Source of the DNA: Stenoxybacter acetivorans DSM 19021
GTDB taxonomy: Bacteria; Pseudomonadota; Gammaproteobacteria; Burkholderiales; Neisseriaceae
Reading direction: 5' to 3'
Assembly (NCBI RefSeq): GCF_000745895.1
Contig: NZ_JQKE01000004.1
Location: forward strand, 1-64,000
DNA: 64,000 nt
Below, in pieces: positions 36,476-46,250 of this stretch (position 1 is its first letter; each line of letters opens with the position of its first letter). The translations under genes were made by a program, and so were the position numbers. The notes beneath the pieces are model-generated. The model was not told the origin of the DNA. It worked only from the letters and a program-made list of their open reading frames with translations, and did not search any database.

Positions 36476-36751
36476 ATGATTATTGTTGGCAGAAAATTAT
36501 TGGAGGCATTTGCGCTCAAACACGCAGACAGCAGAAAAGCATTGAATGTGTGGATTAACTTGGTTGAAAACAGCCATTGGTACACACCACAAGATATTAA
36601 GAGCATGTATCGCAGTGTAGATTTTCTCTCGGATAATCGTGTGATTTTTAATATTCGCGACAATCATTATCGTTTGCTGGTGAAGGTGCGCTATATAAAC
36701 GGCGTGGTAAAAGTGGAGTGGGTAGTACTCATGCCGAGTATGATCAATTAA
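36476..36751 (+). CDS. higB: HigB-family toxin, C-terminus apparently frameshifted
   Basis: HigB toxins are RelE-fold mRNA interferases. The first 80 residues match the family well: LLEAFALKHADSRKALNVWINLVENSHWYTPQDIKSMYRSVDFLSDNRVIFNIRDNHYRLLVKVRY. Homologues then end in a conserved THAEYD segment. Here the present frame ends VLMPSMIN, but the neighbouring frame from 36727 reads THAEYDQLKL and stops at 36757-36759, just before the higA ribosome site. One base thus appears to be lost near 36722-36726. The toxin may be weakened or inactive. Its gene is followed by higA after 18 bp. Confidence 0.85.
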   Translation: MIIVGRKLLEAFALKHADSRKALNVWINLVENSHWYTPQDIKSMYRSVDFLSDNRVIFNIRDNHYRLLVKVRYINGVVKVEWVVLMPSMIN

Positions 36752-36769
36752 AGCTGTAGGAGAGTACAG

Positions 36770-37144
36770 ATGGATACAGTAAAAATCATTAGAACAGAAG
36801 CCGATTATGAAGCCACCGTTCAGCGACTCGAACAACTAATGGACAATAACCCGCCAACAGGAAGTGAGGAGAATGATGAGCTGGACGCATTGGCGTGTTT
36901 GCTGGAAGCCTATGAAAACAAACATTATATGATTGTGCGTGAACCGATCACGGCACTGGAAGTGATTAAGTTTCAAATGGAACAAAACGATTTAAGCCAA
37001 AAAGGCATGGAAGCCTATTTGGGTTCTCCGTCTAAAGTGTCGGAAGTCTTAAACGGCAAACGCGCTTTGAGCTTATCCATGATTAAAAAATTACACCAAG
37101 GCTTGCATATTCCTGCTGATTTACTGTTGGATATTCGGGTTTAA
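36770..37144 (+). CDS. higA: HigA-family antitoxin
   Basis: HigA binds and silences HigB and represses the operon promoter. The 124-residue protein has the N-terminal region of the COG5499 type (IIRTEADYEATVQRLEQLMDNNPPTGSEENDELDALACLLEAYE) and a C-terminal helix-turn-helix of the Xre type (MEQNDLSQKGMEAYLGSPSKVSEVLNGKRALSLSMIKKL). GGAGAG lies before the ATG. It is intact. The toxin-first order is characteristic of higBA. The module sits between glycosyltransferase genes, where it may help keep the locus in the population. Confidence 0.9.
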   Translation: MDTVKIIRTEADYEATVQRLEQLMDNNPPTGSEENDELDALACLLEAYENKHYMIVREPITALEVIKFQMEQNDLSQKGMEAYLGSPSKVSEVLNGKRALSLSMIKKLHQGLHIPADLLLDIRV

Positions 37145-37202
37145 ACCACTTCGGATTACCATTAACACCTCAAAACCGTTTAGTCCTCATTTTAAAGTTA
37201 CC

Positions 37203-38033
37203 ATGCACCCCTTAGTCTCCGTCATTATCCCGTTTTACAACAACGAAGCCACTCTGGCAGAAACCCTGCACAGTGCTTTAAACAGCACTTATCAACAGCT
37301 CGAAATCATCGTGATTGACGACGGCTCCAAACAATCGCCGCAAGCGATTATTGATCGCATAAACAGCCCTAAAATCCGTTTACTGAGCCAAGTCAATCGC
37401 GGTTTGGCAGGGGCGCGCAATGCGGGGGTACAAATAGCACGCGGGGAGTTTTTATTGTTTTTGGACAGCGATGATTTGATTGAGCCGACTTATATCAGCA
37501 AAGCGGTGAACATTTTGCAAGACAATCCTCGAGTCAAGTTGGTGTCGTGTTGGGTAACGGAGTTCAATGAACGCGGCGAAAATCATTGGCAGACAACAGA
37601 ACCATCGATCAGCCGTTTATTGTGGCAAAACTATCTGGCGTGCAGCAATCTATTGCGCAAAGCCGATTTTGATGCACTCGGCGGTTGCGATGAAAATTTA
37701 ACCGTGTGCGAGGATTGGGATTTGTGGATACGTTTATTGCAACACGATGAAGAACTACACATTATTCCTGAACGCCTGTTTCGCTACCGCAGGCATGGCG
37801 CAGAGCACTTATCCTTAACCAATGCTCATTTCAAAAACCGTGACAAACAGCAGCAGGCGTTTCAAAAAATCTACCACAAACACGCGGTACGCATTATTGA
37901 ACACTTCGGTAACCCGGGTGCATATCAATGGCTGTTTCAAAACTATTTACAACGTTCGTGGTATAAAAAAATCAGCGCGGGCAAGTGGCTGAAACGCTGG
38001 CAGGAAAAATTGTTTATTCGGGTGGTGAATTAA
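37203..38033 (+). CDS. GT2-family glycosyltransferase
   Basis: The 276-residue protein is a GT-A fold family 2 glycosyltransferase, inverting, cytoplasmic or membrane-associated. It starts VSVIIPFYNNEATLAETLHSAL, has the nucleotide-binding IIVIDDGSKQ, the LAGARNAGVQIARGEFLLFLDSDD segment with the metal-binding DSDD, and the late ED (TVCEDWDLWIRLLQ) that supplies the catalytic base in this family. The C-terminus is basic and has no clear membrane helix. It ends two bases before the next GT4 start, so the two are coupled. The transferred sugar is unknown. Confidence 0.88.
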   Translation: MHPLVSVIIPFYNNEATLAETLHSALNSTYQQLEIIVIDDGSKQSPQAIIDRINSPKIRLLSQVNRGLAGARNAGVQIARGEFLLFLDSDDLIEPTYISKAVNILQDNPRVKLVSCWVTEFNERGENHWQTTEPSISRLLWQNYLACSNLLRKADFDALGGCDENLTVCEDWDLWIRLLQHDEELHIIPERLFRYRRHGAEHLSLTNAHFKNRDKQQQAFQKIYHKHAVRIIEHFGNPGAYQWLFQNYLQRSWYKKISAGKWLKRWQEKLFIRVVN

Positions 38034-38035
38034 GC

Positions 38036-39166
38036 ATGCCAAAAAACCGAAACACCGACAAAACGGTCATTTTCACCGCGCTGGATTTATCGGAGGGCGG
38101 CTTATCACGCTTTGTGTTGATTATGGCGCGTGCATTTGTGAACTTGGGTTATAAGGTCCACATCATCACGTTTCAGGCAAGCTGCGATTATCCGCCCGAA
38201 GCAGATTTTCATTACCATTTATTGCCATATTCACCTTATGCATGGCTGCCGCGCGGATTGTTTCGGCAAATGTCCAGCACCATTCGCAATATCATCAACG
38301 TGCATCGCTTTGACCGTTATGTGCGCACCCATATCGGGCAGGCGGATTTAATCATCTCCAACCAATGGATAGATCCGATTTTGCGTTACAGCCGGTTACC
38401 GAATATCTTACATGTTCTGCACGGTACGGTATCAAAAGAGCATTATTTAAACGACAATTACCATAAAAAACAAAAATGGTTGCAACACCTGCATGAGTAT
38501 AAAGTATTGGTTGCTGTTAGCCGCGGCGCGGCAGAAGATTATCGCCGTTATGTTAATGAACGCGCCAACATCACCGCCATTCTCAATCCCATTGACCGCG
38601 ACCGCATTCTCCAATTAAGTCAGGCTTTCGCTTCGCCGTATTCGGGCGATTATTTGATTCATGTCGGTAGATTTTGTGAAGCCAAAGATCACGCCACTTT
38701 GCTTCGCGCTTATGCCCAATCTGCCAGGACTTTGCCTTTGGTGTTGGTGGGTAAAGGTCATCATCAAGAACAGTGCCACCGCTTGGTTCAGGAACTGGGT
38801 ATTGATGACCACATTTTTTTTGCGGGCGCACACGCCAATCCGTATCCTTTAATGGCACACGCCAAAGGTTTGATTTTGTCTTCCCGCAATGAGGGGATGC
38901 CACTGGTACTGTTGGAAGCATTGGCATTGAGTATCCCCGTAATCAGTACCGATTGCCCGAGCGGTCCCAATGAAATCTTGCCGCCGCATTGTTTATCCCC
39001 TGTGGCAGACACGGCAGCATTGGCGGCACAAATCAACGCACTTGCCGATAATCCCACTTACTTTAAAGCCAAATTTCATGAAGAGTGGTTGCCTGAAGCA
39101 GTGGCACAACAGTATTTGGCACGAATAGATGAATACAATTGCCATCAAGAAATGACAAGGAAATAA
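38036..39166 (+). CDS. GT4 glycosyltransferase (copy 3)
   Basis: The 376-residue GT4 enzyme begins at ATG 38036 (MPKNRNTDKTVIFTALDLSEGGLSRFVLIMARAF), with GGTGG upstream; an open frame starting 51 bp earlier overlaps the GT2 gene. It is the most divergent of the four GT4 copies, with GGLSR in place of GGGAE/R and NPYPLMAHAKGLILSSRNEGMPLVLLE in the donor domain. The late ISTDCPSGPNEILPPHC is shared with the others. It lies four bases before copy 4 and directly after the GT2 gene, so all three are probably one transcript. Confidence 0.85.
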   Translation: MPKNRNTDKTVIFTALDLSEGGLSRFVLIMARAFVNLGYKVHIITFQASCDYPPEADFHYHLLPYSPYAWLPRGLFRQMSSTIRNIINVHRFDRYVRTHIGQADLIISNQWIDPILRYSRLPNILHVLHGTVSKEHYLNDNYHKKQKWLQHLHEYKVLVAVSRGAAEDYRRYVNERANITAILNPIDRDRILQLSQAFASPYSGDYLIHVGRFCEAKDHATLLRAYAQSARTLPLVLVGKGHHQEQCHRLVQELGIDDHIFFAGAHANPYPLMAHAKGLILSSRNEGMPLVLLEALALSIPVISTDCPSGPNEILPPHCLSPVADTAALAAQINALADNPTYFKAKFHEEWLPEAVAQQYLARIDEYNCHQEMTRK

Positions 39167-39170
39167 GCCT

Positions 39171-40289
39171 ATGCACAGTAGATCACCAGTGGTGCTGATG
39201 ATTGACAGTTTACGCGGAGGAGGGGCGGAACGCTTTGTTTTAACGCTGGCGCAAGCGTTTTCGCATTTGGGGTATGACACCCATATTATCCTGTTTAAAG
39301 ACGGTGGCGTAGATTATGCTCTGGAAGAAAATATTCATTACCATTTTTTTGATTATTATCCCTGTGCTTGGTTACCCAGAGGTGCGTTGCGGCAACTTTC
39401 CCATGCGTTTCGCTGTCGGCTTAATGCATGGAGATTGGACGCTTATATCAAATGGTATATTGGTAAGCCGGGTTTGATTTTGTCCAATTTATTGTTGGTA
39501 GATCAAATTTTACGCCTCAGCCGTTTCAACGTGGTTACCCATGTTTTGCACCATGCCTTGTCGGCAGAAATTTACACAGTTTATACCGACATCGCTTGGC
39601 AAAATCGAAAAATGCAGGAAACACAAAGGCTTTATTATGGGCGACGGCTGGTGGGTGTCAGTCAAGGCGTGGTTGATGATTATGTAAACCATATTGATCC
39701 GCAAGCGCGGATTACCGCCATTTTAAACCCTGTTGATCAAGCCAAAATCACCGCACTAAGCCAAATTGAGCCGAAACCGTATCCGTTTGCTTATTTGATA
39801 CATGTCGGCAGATTTTCCGAGCAAAAAGATCATGCTACCTTGATCCGTGCTTATGCCGCTTCTGCCCAAACCTTGCCACTGGTGTTGGTAGGCAAAGGTG
39901 AAGAAGAAGACAATTGCCGCCGCTTGGTGCAAGAATTGGGCGTTGCTGAGCAAGTGATTTTTGCGGGTTTTCATGCCAATCCTTATCCCTTAATTGCCCA
40001 TGCCACTGGGTTTGTATTGTCTTCGCGTTATGAAGGCTTTGGTTTGGTGATTGCCGAGTCTTTGGCATTGGGCATACCCGTGATCAGTACCGATTGCCCG
40101 AGTGGTCCCAATGAATTACTCCCGTCGCATTGCTTAGTGCCTGTCGGCAATATTGCCGCTTTAAGTGCGAAAATGGATGAACTGATGCAATCACCTGAGC
40201 AGTTTAAAGTACCGTTTAATGAAGACTTATTGCCTGAAAAAGTAGCACAGCGGTATTTGGATTGGCGGGATAACAAATTGTTTACATAA
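39171..40289 (+). CDS. GT4 glycosyltransferase (copy 4)
   Basis: The 372-residue GT4 enzyme starts VLMIDSLRGGGAERFVLTLAQAFSHLG. Its C-terminal half is a mosaic. The segment ASAQTLPLVLVGKGEEEDNCRRLVQELG is almost the same as in copy 2 at DNA level, while the part from SSRYEGFGLVIAESLALGIPVISTDCPSGPNELLP to the end is almost the same as in copy 1. The N-terminal half differs from all others. This suggests recombination between the tandem copies. An imperfect terminator follows and rfbB begins 103 bp later. Confidence 0.85.
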   Translation: MHSRSPVVLMIDSLRGGGAERFVLTLAQAFSHLGYDTHIILFKDGGVDYALEENIHYHFFDYYPCAWLPRGALRQLSHAFRCRLNAWRLDAYIKWYIGKPGLILSNLLLVDQILRLSRFNVVTHVLHHALSAEIYTVYTDIAWQNRKMQETQRLYYGRRLVGVSQGVVDDYVNHIDPQARITAILNPVDQAKITALSQIEPKPYPFAYLIHVGRFSEQKDHATLIRAYAASAQTLPLVLVGKGEEEDNCRRLVQELGVAEQVIFAGFHANPYPLIAHATGFVLSSRYEGFGLVIAESLALGIPVISTDCPSGPNELLPSHCLVPVGNIAALSAKMDELMQSPEQFKVPFNEDLLPEKVAQRYLDWRDNKLFT

Positions 40290-40322
40290 ACATCATTAAA
40301 ATTTTTAATATACAAGAAAACC

Positions 40323-40356
40323 AGGGGTTGTCCTTAAATAAACAGGGACTGCCCCT
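40323..40356 (+). terminator. Probable terminator after GT4 copy 4
   Basis: AGGGGTTGTCC (40323-40333) pairs with GGACTGCCCCT (40346-40356) apart from one mismatch and one G-T pair; ATTTCCTTATT follows. Confidence 0.55.
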
Positions 40357-40391
40357 ATTTCCTTATTAAGCAATACAAAGGTTGTTATCTC

Positions 40392-41462
40392 ATGAATATC
40401 CTCATCACCGGTGGTGCGGGTTTTATCGGCTCAGCACTGATTCGTTATTTGATTAACGAAACGGAACACTGCATTTTAAATATAGATAAGCTCACTTATG
40501 CGGGCAATTTAGAATCATTGGCAAGCGTTTCAGCCAATCCGCGTTACCGCTTTGCCCGTGCCGACATCGGTGACCGTGCCGCTGTAGAAAAATGGCTAAA
40601 TGATTTTCAGCCCGATGCGGTGATGCATTTGGCGGCAGAATCGCATGTGGATCGATCCATATCCGGTCCTGCTGCCTTTATTGAAACCAATATCGTGGGT
40701 ACGTATCAATTGCTGGAAGCCGTTCGCGCTTATTGGCAAGGGCTGCTTGAAAACCGCCGCCATGATTTTCGTTTTCATCATATTTCCACCGATGAAGTGT
40801 ATGGCGATTTGCACGGCAGTGATGATTTGTTCACAGAAACCACACCATACGCGCCAAGCTCGCCTTATTCCGCCAGCAAAGCAAGTTCCGACCATTTGGT
40901 GCGGGCATGGCATCGCACTTATGGTTTACCGATACTCATCACCAATTGTTCCAATAATTATGGTCCTTGTCATTTTCCTGAAAAACTGATTCCGCTGATT
41001 ATTTTGAATGCTTTGGCGGGAAAACCACTGCCGATTTACGGCAGCGGCGAACAAGTCCGTGATTGGCTGTATGTGGAAGACCACGCCCGCGCCTTGTATT
41101 GTGTTTTGACTCAAGCGCAAGCGGGCGAAACCTACAACATTGGCGGACACAACGAGCAAAAAAATATTGAAGTGGTGCAAGCCGTTTGTGCCTTATTGGA
41201 AGAACTTGCGCCCGAAAAACCGCAAGGTGTGGCACGGTATGCGGATTTGATTACCCATGTTGCCGACCGACCCGGGCATGATGTGCGCTACGCCATTGAT
41301 GCCGCAAAAATTCAGCGTGATTTGGGTTGGACACCGCAGGAAAGTTTCGAGAGCGGCTTGCGCAAAACAGTACAATGGTATTTAGACAATCAAACATGGG
41401 TGGCGCACGTAAAAAGCGGTGAATATCGGCAATGCCAAAACGGCAATACAGTAGCGGAATAA
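40392..41462 (+). CDS. rfbB: dTDP-glucose 4,6-dehydratase RfbB
   Basis: RfbB turns dTDP-glucose into dTDP-4-keto-6-deoxyglucose, the second step of dTDP-L-rhamnose synthesis. The 356-residue SDR enzyme has the NAD motif [14 protein letters not shown] at the N-terminus, [22 protein letters not shown], the [11 protein letters not shown] segment with the catalytic DE, and [15 protein letters not shown] with the YxxxK pair. [18 protein letters not shown] is also typical. It ends two bases before rfbD, and rfbA follows with overlap, so rfbB-rfbD-rfbA is one operon. Confidence 0.95.
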   Translation: MNILITGGAGFIGSALIRYLINETEHCILNIDKLTYAGNLESLASVSANPRYRFARADIGDRAAVEKWLNDFQPDAVMHLAAESHVDRSISGPAAFIETNIVGTYQLLEAVRAYWQGLLENRRHDFRFHHISTDEVYGDLHGSDDLFTETTPYAPSSPYSASKASSDHLVRAWHRTYGLPILITNCSNNYGPCHFPEKLIPLIILNALAGKPLPIYGSGEQVRDWLYVEDHARALYCVLTQAQAGETYNIGGHNEQKNIEVVQAVCALLEELAPEKPQGVARYADLITHVADRPGHDVRYAIDAAKIQRDLGWTPQESFESGLRKTVQWYLDNQTWVAHVKSGEYRQCQNGNTVAE

Positions 41463-41464
41463 CC

Positions 41465-42382
41465 ATGAATATTTTATTGTTGGGCAAAAACGGACAAGTA
41501 GGCTGGGCTTTACAGCGTGCTTTGCAGCCGTTGGGCAGGGTATACGCTTTCGGGCAAGAAACCAAAGCCGATGGGTTAAGCGGCGATATTACCGATTTTG
41601 ACGGCGTTGCCCGTTTAATAAATCAAATTAAACCCGATGTGGTGGTGAATGCGGCGGCTTATACGGCGGTGGATCGTGCCGAACAAGAGTGTGAACAAGC
41701 GGAACAAATTAATCATCATGCCGTACGTCATTTGGCAGCGCAGTGCCGAGAGATAAATGCTTTATTGGTGCATTATTCCACCGATTATGTATTTAATGGG
41801 CAAGGTTGCAGCCCTTGGCATGAAGACAATGAAACCGCCCCGCTAAATATCTATGGGCAGAGTAAACGTGCGGGTGAAATCGCACTCGAAAACAGCGGAG
41901 CGCGGTTTTTAAATTTTCGTACTTCGTGGGTGTATGGCGTACACGGCAGCAATTTTATTAAAACCATGCTGAAGCTGGCAAAAACCAAAGACACACTCAA
42001 TATCATCAACGATCAAATCGGTGCGCCCACGGGTGCGGATTTAATTGCAGACATCACTGCACATGCGGTGCATCATTATTTCAGGCTGCCTGAAAACGAA
42101 CGCGAAACTTTAATGGGAACATATCATTTGGCAGCAGCAGGTGAAACCACGTGGTATGAATATGCCAACTTTATTTTTCAGGCAGCCCGTGAACAGGGAT
42201 ACGCCATGCAAATAAAACAGGTAAGCCCAATTACCACGGCAAATTACCCGACACCGGCTGTGCGTCCCTTAAATTCACGACTGGATACTCAAAAATTGCG
42301 TGCAACATTTAGCCTGCATTTACCTGAATGGCAAATCGGTGTGAAACATGCGATTAACGATATTTTAGAAAGCAAACCATGA
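41465..42382 (+). CDS. rfbD: dTDP-4-dehydrorhamnose reductase RfbD
   Basis: RfbD carries out the last step, reducing dTDP-4-keto-L-rhamnose to dTDP-L-rhamnose with NAD(P)H. The 305-residue protein begins [20 protein letters not shown] with the Rossmann glycines; [29 protein letters not shown] and [11 protein letters not shown] hold the SDR catalytic residues. ATG 41465 is preferred, as it lies after the rfbB stop and gives the family N-terminus. It overlaps rfbA by four bases. An exact DUS near 42081 encodes RLPE; it is the first after a stretch of about 11 kb without one. Confidence 0.94.
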   Translation: MNILLLGKNGQVGWALQRALQPLGRVYAFGQETKADGLSGDITDFDGVARLINQIKPDVVVNAAAYTAVDRAEQECEQAEQINHHAVRHLAAQCREINALLVHYSTDYVFNGQGCSPWHEDNETAPLNIYGQSKRAGEIALENSGARFLNFRTSWVYGVHGSNFIKTMLKLAKTKDTLNIINDQIGAPTGADLIADITAHAVHHYFRLPENERETLMGTYHLAAAGETTWYEYANFIFQAAREQGYAMQIKQVSPITTANYPTPAVRPLNSRLDTQKLRATFSLHLPEWQIGVKHAINDILESKP

Positions 42383-43275
42383 CCCGAAAAGGCATTATTT
42401 TGGCAGGCGGTTCCGGTACGCGCCTGCATCCCATTACATTGGGTGTTTCCAAACAGCTTTTGCCTGTTTACGATAAGCCGATGATTTACTATCCATTATC
42501 GGTATTGATGATGGCGGGAATACGGGAAGTTTTGATTATTTCCACACCACAGGATTTACCCAGTTTTGAAAAATTGCTGGGCAGCGGTGATGATTTGGGT
42601 ATGCGCTTTCAGTATCAAATACAGCCTTCGCCCGACGGTTTGGCGCAAGCGTTTATTTTGGGCGAAAATTTTATCGGACAAGATTCGGTATGCTTGATTT
42701 TAGGCGACAATATTTTCTATGGGCAAAGTTTTAGGCAGCAATTACAGAGTGCCGATAATCAAGTCAGCGGCGCAACGGTATTCGGCTACTATGTAAACGA
42801 CCCCGAACGTTTCGGTGTGGTGGCGTTTGACGAAAACGGCAAGGCTTTGAGCATCGAAGAAAAACCCGCACAACCCAAATCACATTATGCCGTTACCGGT
42901 TTGTATTTTTATGATAACCAAGTGGTGGATATTGCCAAACACATCAAGCCCTCGCCGCGCGGTGAGCTGGAAATCACTGATGTTAATAATATTTACTTGC
43001 AGCAAGGCAATTTGAATGTGGAATTACTGGGGCGCGGTTTTGCTTGGCTGGATACCGGTACACACGATTCCTTAATTGAAGCAGGTCAATTTGTACAAAC
43101 CATTGAACACCGCCAAGGTTTACAAATTGCCTGTTTGGAAGAAATTGCCTTTTATAACGGCTGGATTGATGCCGAACAGTTACACTGCCGTGCCGAATTT
43201 TTCAAGAAAACCGGCTATGGGCAATATTTACTGAAAATCAGCAAAGAGCAGAGAATTGACCGCCGTAAACCATGA
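42379..43275 (+). CDS. rfbA: Glucose-1-phosphate thymidylyltransferase RfbA
   Basis: RfbA joins glucose 1-phosphate and dTTP to make dTDP-glucose, the entry step to dTDP-rhamnose. The 298-residue nucleotidyltransferase has the signature [41 protein letters not shown], the metal-binding [10 protein letters not shown], and [37 protein letters not shown] is also a family mark. It overlaps rfbD by four bases. The gap of about 200 bp to rfbC holds two palindromic DUS. Confidence 0.95.
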   Translation: MTRKGIILAGGSGTRLHPITLGVSKQLLPVYDKPMIYYPLSVLMMAGIREVLIISTPQDLPSFEKLLGSGDDLGMRFQYQIQPSPDGLAQAFILGENFIGQDSVCLILGDNIFYGQSFRQQLQSADNQVSGATVFGYYVNDPERFGVVAFDENGKALSIEEKPAQPKSHYAVTGLYFYDNQVVDIAKHIKPSPRGELEITDVNNIYLQQGNLNVELLGRGFAWLDTGTHDSLIEAGQFVQTIEHRQGLQIACLEEIAFYNGWIDAEQLHCRAEFFKKTGYGQYLLKISKEQRIDRRKP

Positions 43276-43479
43276 ATATCGTGCCGGCATGTCATTATTC
43301 ATTTGATTATTATTCAGGCAGCCTGAAAACAGATTAATCATTGGCTGCTGTGGCGAGGCAGTGTAAAGCCGCATTGTTGGTAAAATGGTCAATCAGCGAA
43401 ATGGCGGTATTTGGCTTGTAATGACAATGTCTTTATCTTTCAGGCAGCCTGAAAAATCCAAAAAACCGAAAGAAAATAA

Positions 43480-44073
43480 ATGCAAATTTCCACAACCCCC
43501 ATTCGTGATTTATTGATTATTGAGCCGCGTATTTTTGCCGATGACCGCGGCTGGTTTTGTGAGAGTTTTAATCAACAAGTATTTGATTCATTGCTTATCG
43601 AACACGAGCAACAACCCTTGCCTTGGGTACAGGACAATCATTCCTTGTCTGAAAAAGGCGTGGTGCGCGGGCTGCATTATCAACTGCCGCCCCATGCCCA
43701 AGGCAAACTCGTGCGGGTGGTGCAAGGGCAGGCGTGGGACGTGGCGGTTGATTTGCGCATGGACTCACCGACTTTCGGGCAATGGTTCGGCGTGGCACTT
43801 TCAGGCAGCAATCACAAACAATTTTGGATACCGCCGGGCTTTGCTCACGGTTTTATTGCTTTGGAAGACAATACACAATTTCTTTACAAAACCACGGCTT
43901 ATTACAATAAATCCAGTGAGCGCGCCATTTTGTGGAACGATGAGGCACTGAATATCGACTGGCCTATTGACAGCGGTATGCGCATTCGGCAAACCGATAA
44001 AGACAATCAAGCCCCAACATTGAGTGAGGCGAAATCGGCGGGCGATGTATTCGGCTGTGTTTCAGTCAAATAA
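43480..44073 (+). CDS. rfbC: dTDP-4-dehydrorhamnose 3,5-epimerase RfbC
   Basis: RfbC epimerises the 4-keto sugar at C3 and C5 to give the L-rhamno form. The 197-residue cupin has [14 protein letters not shown], the catalytic His in [22 protein letters not shown], the Asp-containing [17 protein letters not shown], and [33 protein letters not shown]. It completes the four dTDP-rhamnose genes, although it is separated from rfbA by about 200 bp, so it may have its own promoter. It ends 85 bp before dapA. Confidence 0.95.
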   Translation: MQISTTPIRDLLIIEPRIFADDRGWFCESFNQQVFDSLLIEHEQQPLPWVQDNHSLSEKGVVRGLHYQLPPHAQGKLVRVVQGQAWDVAVDLRMDSPTFGQWFGVALSGSNHKQFWIPPGFAHGFIALEDNTQFLYKTTAYYNKSSERAILWNDEALNIDWPIDSGMRIRQTDKDNQAPTLSEAKSAGDVFGCVSVK

Positions 44074-44158
44074 GCCTTTTTCCCAAGATTATGCCAATCG
44101 GGGTAAAATACGCTACAATTCAAGCCATTTTCGTGGCATTAAATTTAAAGGTTTTACT

Positions 44159-45034
44159 ATGTTAACAGGCAGCTTGGTTGCTATTGTTACGCCGTTGTGC
44201 GAAGACGGTAGCGTGGACTTTGAGCAGTTCAAACAATTGATTGATTGGCACATTGATGCCGGCACCGACGGCATTGTTGTTGTCGGCACAACCGGTGAAA
44301 CCGCAACATTAAGCGTGAGTGAGCACATCGCTGTGGTGGAAACTGCCGTCAAACATGCGGCAGGGCGCATTCCGGTGATTGCCGGTGCGGGCGCAAACAA
44401 TACCGGTGAAGCCATTCACCTTTCCCGCGAAGCCGAGCGCGTTGGTGCGGACATGACTTTATCTGTTGTGCCGTACTACAACAAACCCAATCAAGAAGGC
44501 ATTTACCGCCATTTCAAAGCCATTGCCGAAGCCGCGGCGATTCCGATGATTTTGTATAATGTGCCCGGGCGTACGGTTGCCGACATGAGCAATGACACCA
44601 TTTTGCGTTTGGCTGAAATTGACAATATTATCGGTGTTAAAGAAGCCACGGGAAATTTGGGCAGAGCCTGTGATTTGTTCAAACGCGCCCCCGCCGATTT
44701 TGCCGTGTATTCAGGCGATGATGCGTCCGCTCTGGCGTTTTTATTGTGCGGCGGACACGGCATCATCAGTGTAACCGCCAACGTTGCGCCCAAAGCCTTT
44801 GCCGAAATGTGCCATGCCGCCATGAGCGGCGATATTGCCAAAGCCCGTTGGTTAAATGATCCTTTGCAAAAGCTGCACGTGGATTTATTCTGCGAACCCA
44901 GCCCCGCGCCCACCAAATGGGCATTGGCAAAACTGGGTAAAATCCGCCCGATTTCACGTTTGCCGATTATCGAATTGTCTGAAAAAGGGCAAGCTGTGGT
45001 ATTGGCGGCAATGCAAGAAGCTAAACTGATTTAA
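44159..45034 (+). CDS. dapA: 4-hydroxy-tetrahydrodipicolinate synthase DapA
   Basis: DapA condenses pyruvate and aspartate semialdehyde at the start of lysine and diaminopimelate synthesis. ATG 44159 ([21 protein letters not shown]) is the family N-terminus, with AAAGG upstream. The 291 residues show [17 protein letters not shown], the catalytic Tyr in [17 protein letters not shown], the [20 protein letters not shown] segment, and the Schiff-base lysine in [12 protein letters not shown]. bamC follows 24 bp later, the same pairing as dapA-nlpB in E. coli. Confidence 0.95.
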   Translation: MLTGSLVAIVTPLCEDGSVDFEQFKQLIDWHIDAGTDGIVVVGTTGETATLSVSEHIAVVETAVKHAAGRIPVIAGAGANNTGEAIHLSREAERVGADMTLSVVPYYNKPNQEGIYRHFKAIAEAAAIPMILYNVPGRTVADMSNDTILRLAEIDNIIGVKEATGNLGRACDLFKRAPADFAVYSGDDASALAFLLCGGHGIISVTANVAPKAFAEMCHAAMSGDIAKARWLNDPLQKLHVDLFCEPSPAPTKWALAKLGKIRPISRLPIIELSEKGQAVVLAAMQEAKLI

Positions 45035-45058
45035 TTTAAACATCATGGGAAAAGAATA

Positions 45059-46174
45059 ATGAATATGGGGAAAGCACTGGTTTTAAGCGCGTTGACAGTC
45101 AGCTTGGCGGCGTGTTCTTCAGCCGATACAAAAAAACCGCGATACGATTATCAATCACCCGACAGTAAAGTTGTGCGCTTAGATGTACCGCCGGATTTAA
45201 CCGATCCCAATCAGGGTGATCGCTATTATCTGCCATCGGGCGGCGGTGCGGTGCGCGCCAGCGATTTAAATACCGCGAAACCCAATGTTTCTGCCAATCA
45301 GGCGGTATTGGCAAATGTGGACAACGTTCATCTTGAGCGCGATGGCAGCATTCGCTGGCTGAGTATTGCCGACAAACAACCTGCTGAAATTTGGCCCTTA
45401 CTCAAGGCCTTTTGGCAAGAACAAGGCTTTACCATTGACCGCGAAGAGCCGTCAATTGGTTTAATGGAAACCGATTGGGCGGAAAACCGCGCTAAATTAC
45501 CCACCGACATGGTGCGCAGTTTATTTGATAAAGTGGGGCTGGGCGGTATTTACTCCACAGGAGAACGCGATAAATTCATCATTCGCTTGGAACACAACGG
45601 TAAAAACGGCGCAGACGTGTTTTTTACCCAAAAAGGGTTAATCCAAGCGTTTGACAGCAAACAGCAAGACAGCTTGCAGTGGAAACCCCGTCCGAACGAC
45701 CCCAATTTGGAAGCCGTATTTTTAGCGCGCTTTATGCAGTATCTGGGTGCTGATGAGCAGCAAATTCGCAAGGAAGTGAATAAGGAGCAAACCCAAGGGA
45801 CATCATTGGCAAAATTGGAAGACGGCAGTATTTTGCTCAGCGGACAGCAAGAACGCAATTGGCGGCGCGTGGCATTGGCATTGGATCGTGTTGGCTTAGA
45901 TGTTATTGGTGAAAACACCGATCGCCATGTGTTTTTGGTTCAAGTTGCGCCGGCTGAAGGCAGCGCGGTTGCCAACCAAGAACCGGGTTTCTTCAGCCGA
46001 ATGTTTGGCAGCGATAAAGACAGCCAAGCACCTAAAATACCTGAAAAATTAACCGTGCTGGTGATGCCGGCCGCAGACGGTACTCGTGTCAGCCTTGCTG
46101 ATATTAACGGCAGTGCCTATGACAAAGCCGATGCACAAACTTGGCTGAAAAAACTGTATCAAGAATTGCGCTGA
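45059..46174 (+). CDS. bamC: BAM complex lipoprotein BamC
   Basis: BamC is an accessory lipoprotein of the complex that folds outer membrane proteins. The 371-residue protein has a lipoprotein signal MNMGKALVLSALTVSLAACSS (lipobox LAAC, Cys near 19), then the BamC N-terminal unstructured part with VVRLDVPPDLTDPNQGDRYYLPSG, which in E. coli binds BamD, and two later helix-grip domains. A second in-frame ATG two codons on is also possible. It follows dapA by 24 bp. A DUS-pair terminator lies about 30 bp behind it. Confidence 0.9.
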   Translation: MNMGKALVLSALTVSLAACSSADTKKPRYDYQSPDSKVVRLDVPPDLTDPNQGDRYYLPSGGGAVRASDLNTAKPNVSANQAVLANVDNVHLERDGSIRWLSIADKQPAEIWPLLKAFWQEQGFTIDREEPSIGLMETDWAENRAKLPTDMVRSLFDKVGLGGIYSTGERDKFIIRLEHNGKNGADVFFTQKGLIQAFDSKQQDSLQWKPRPNDPNLEAVFLARFMQYLGADEQQIRKEVNKEQTQGTSLAKLEDGSILLSGQQERNWRRVALALDRVGLDVIGENTDRHVFLVQVAPAEGSAVANQEPGFFSRMFGSDKDSQAPKIPEKLTVLVMPAADGTRVSLADINGSAYDKADAQTWLKKLYQELR

Positions 46175-46203
46175 TGCCGGCAATATTTGTTCTGTTTCAT
46201 TAA

Positions 46204-46237
46204 TTTCAGGCAGCCTCATCAAACAGGCTGCCTGAAA
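46204..46237 (+). terminator. DUS inverted pair after bamC
   Basis: TTTCAGGCAGCCT (46204-46216) and AGGCTGCCTGAAA (46225-46237) form a 13-bp stem with an eight-base loop, 30 bp past the bamC stop. Confidence 0.8.
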
Positions 46238-46250
46238 ACATATGGCTCAG

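Noticed and set aside
37203-40289. Capsule or O-antigen polymerase/flippase genes in the glycan locus
   Set aside because: I looked for multi-helix Wzx/Wzy-type proteins and found none; only soluble glycosyltransferases and rhamnose genes are present.
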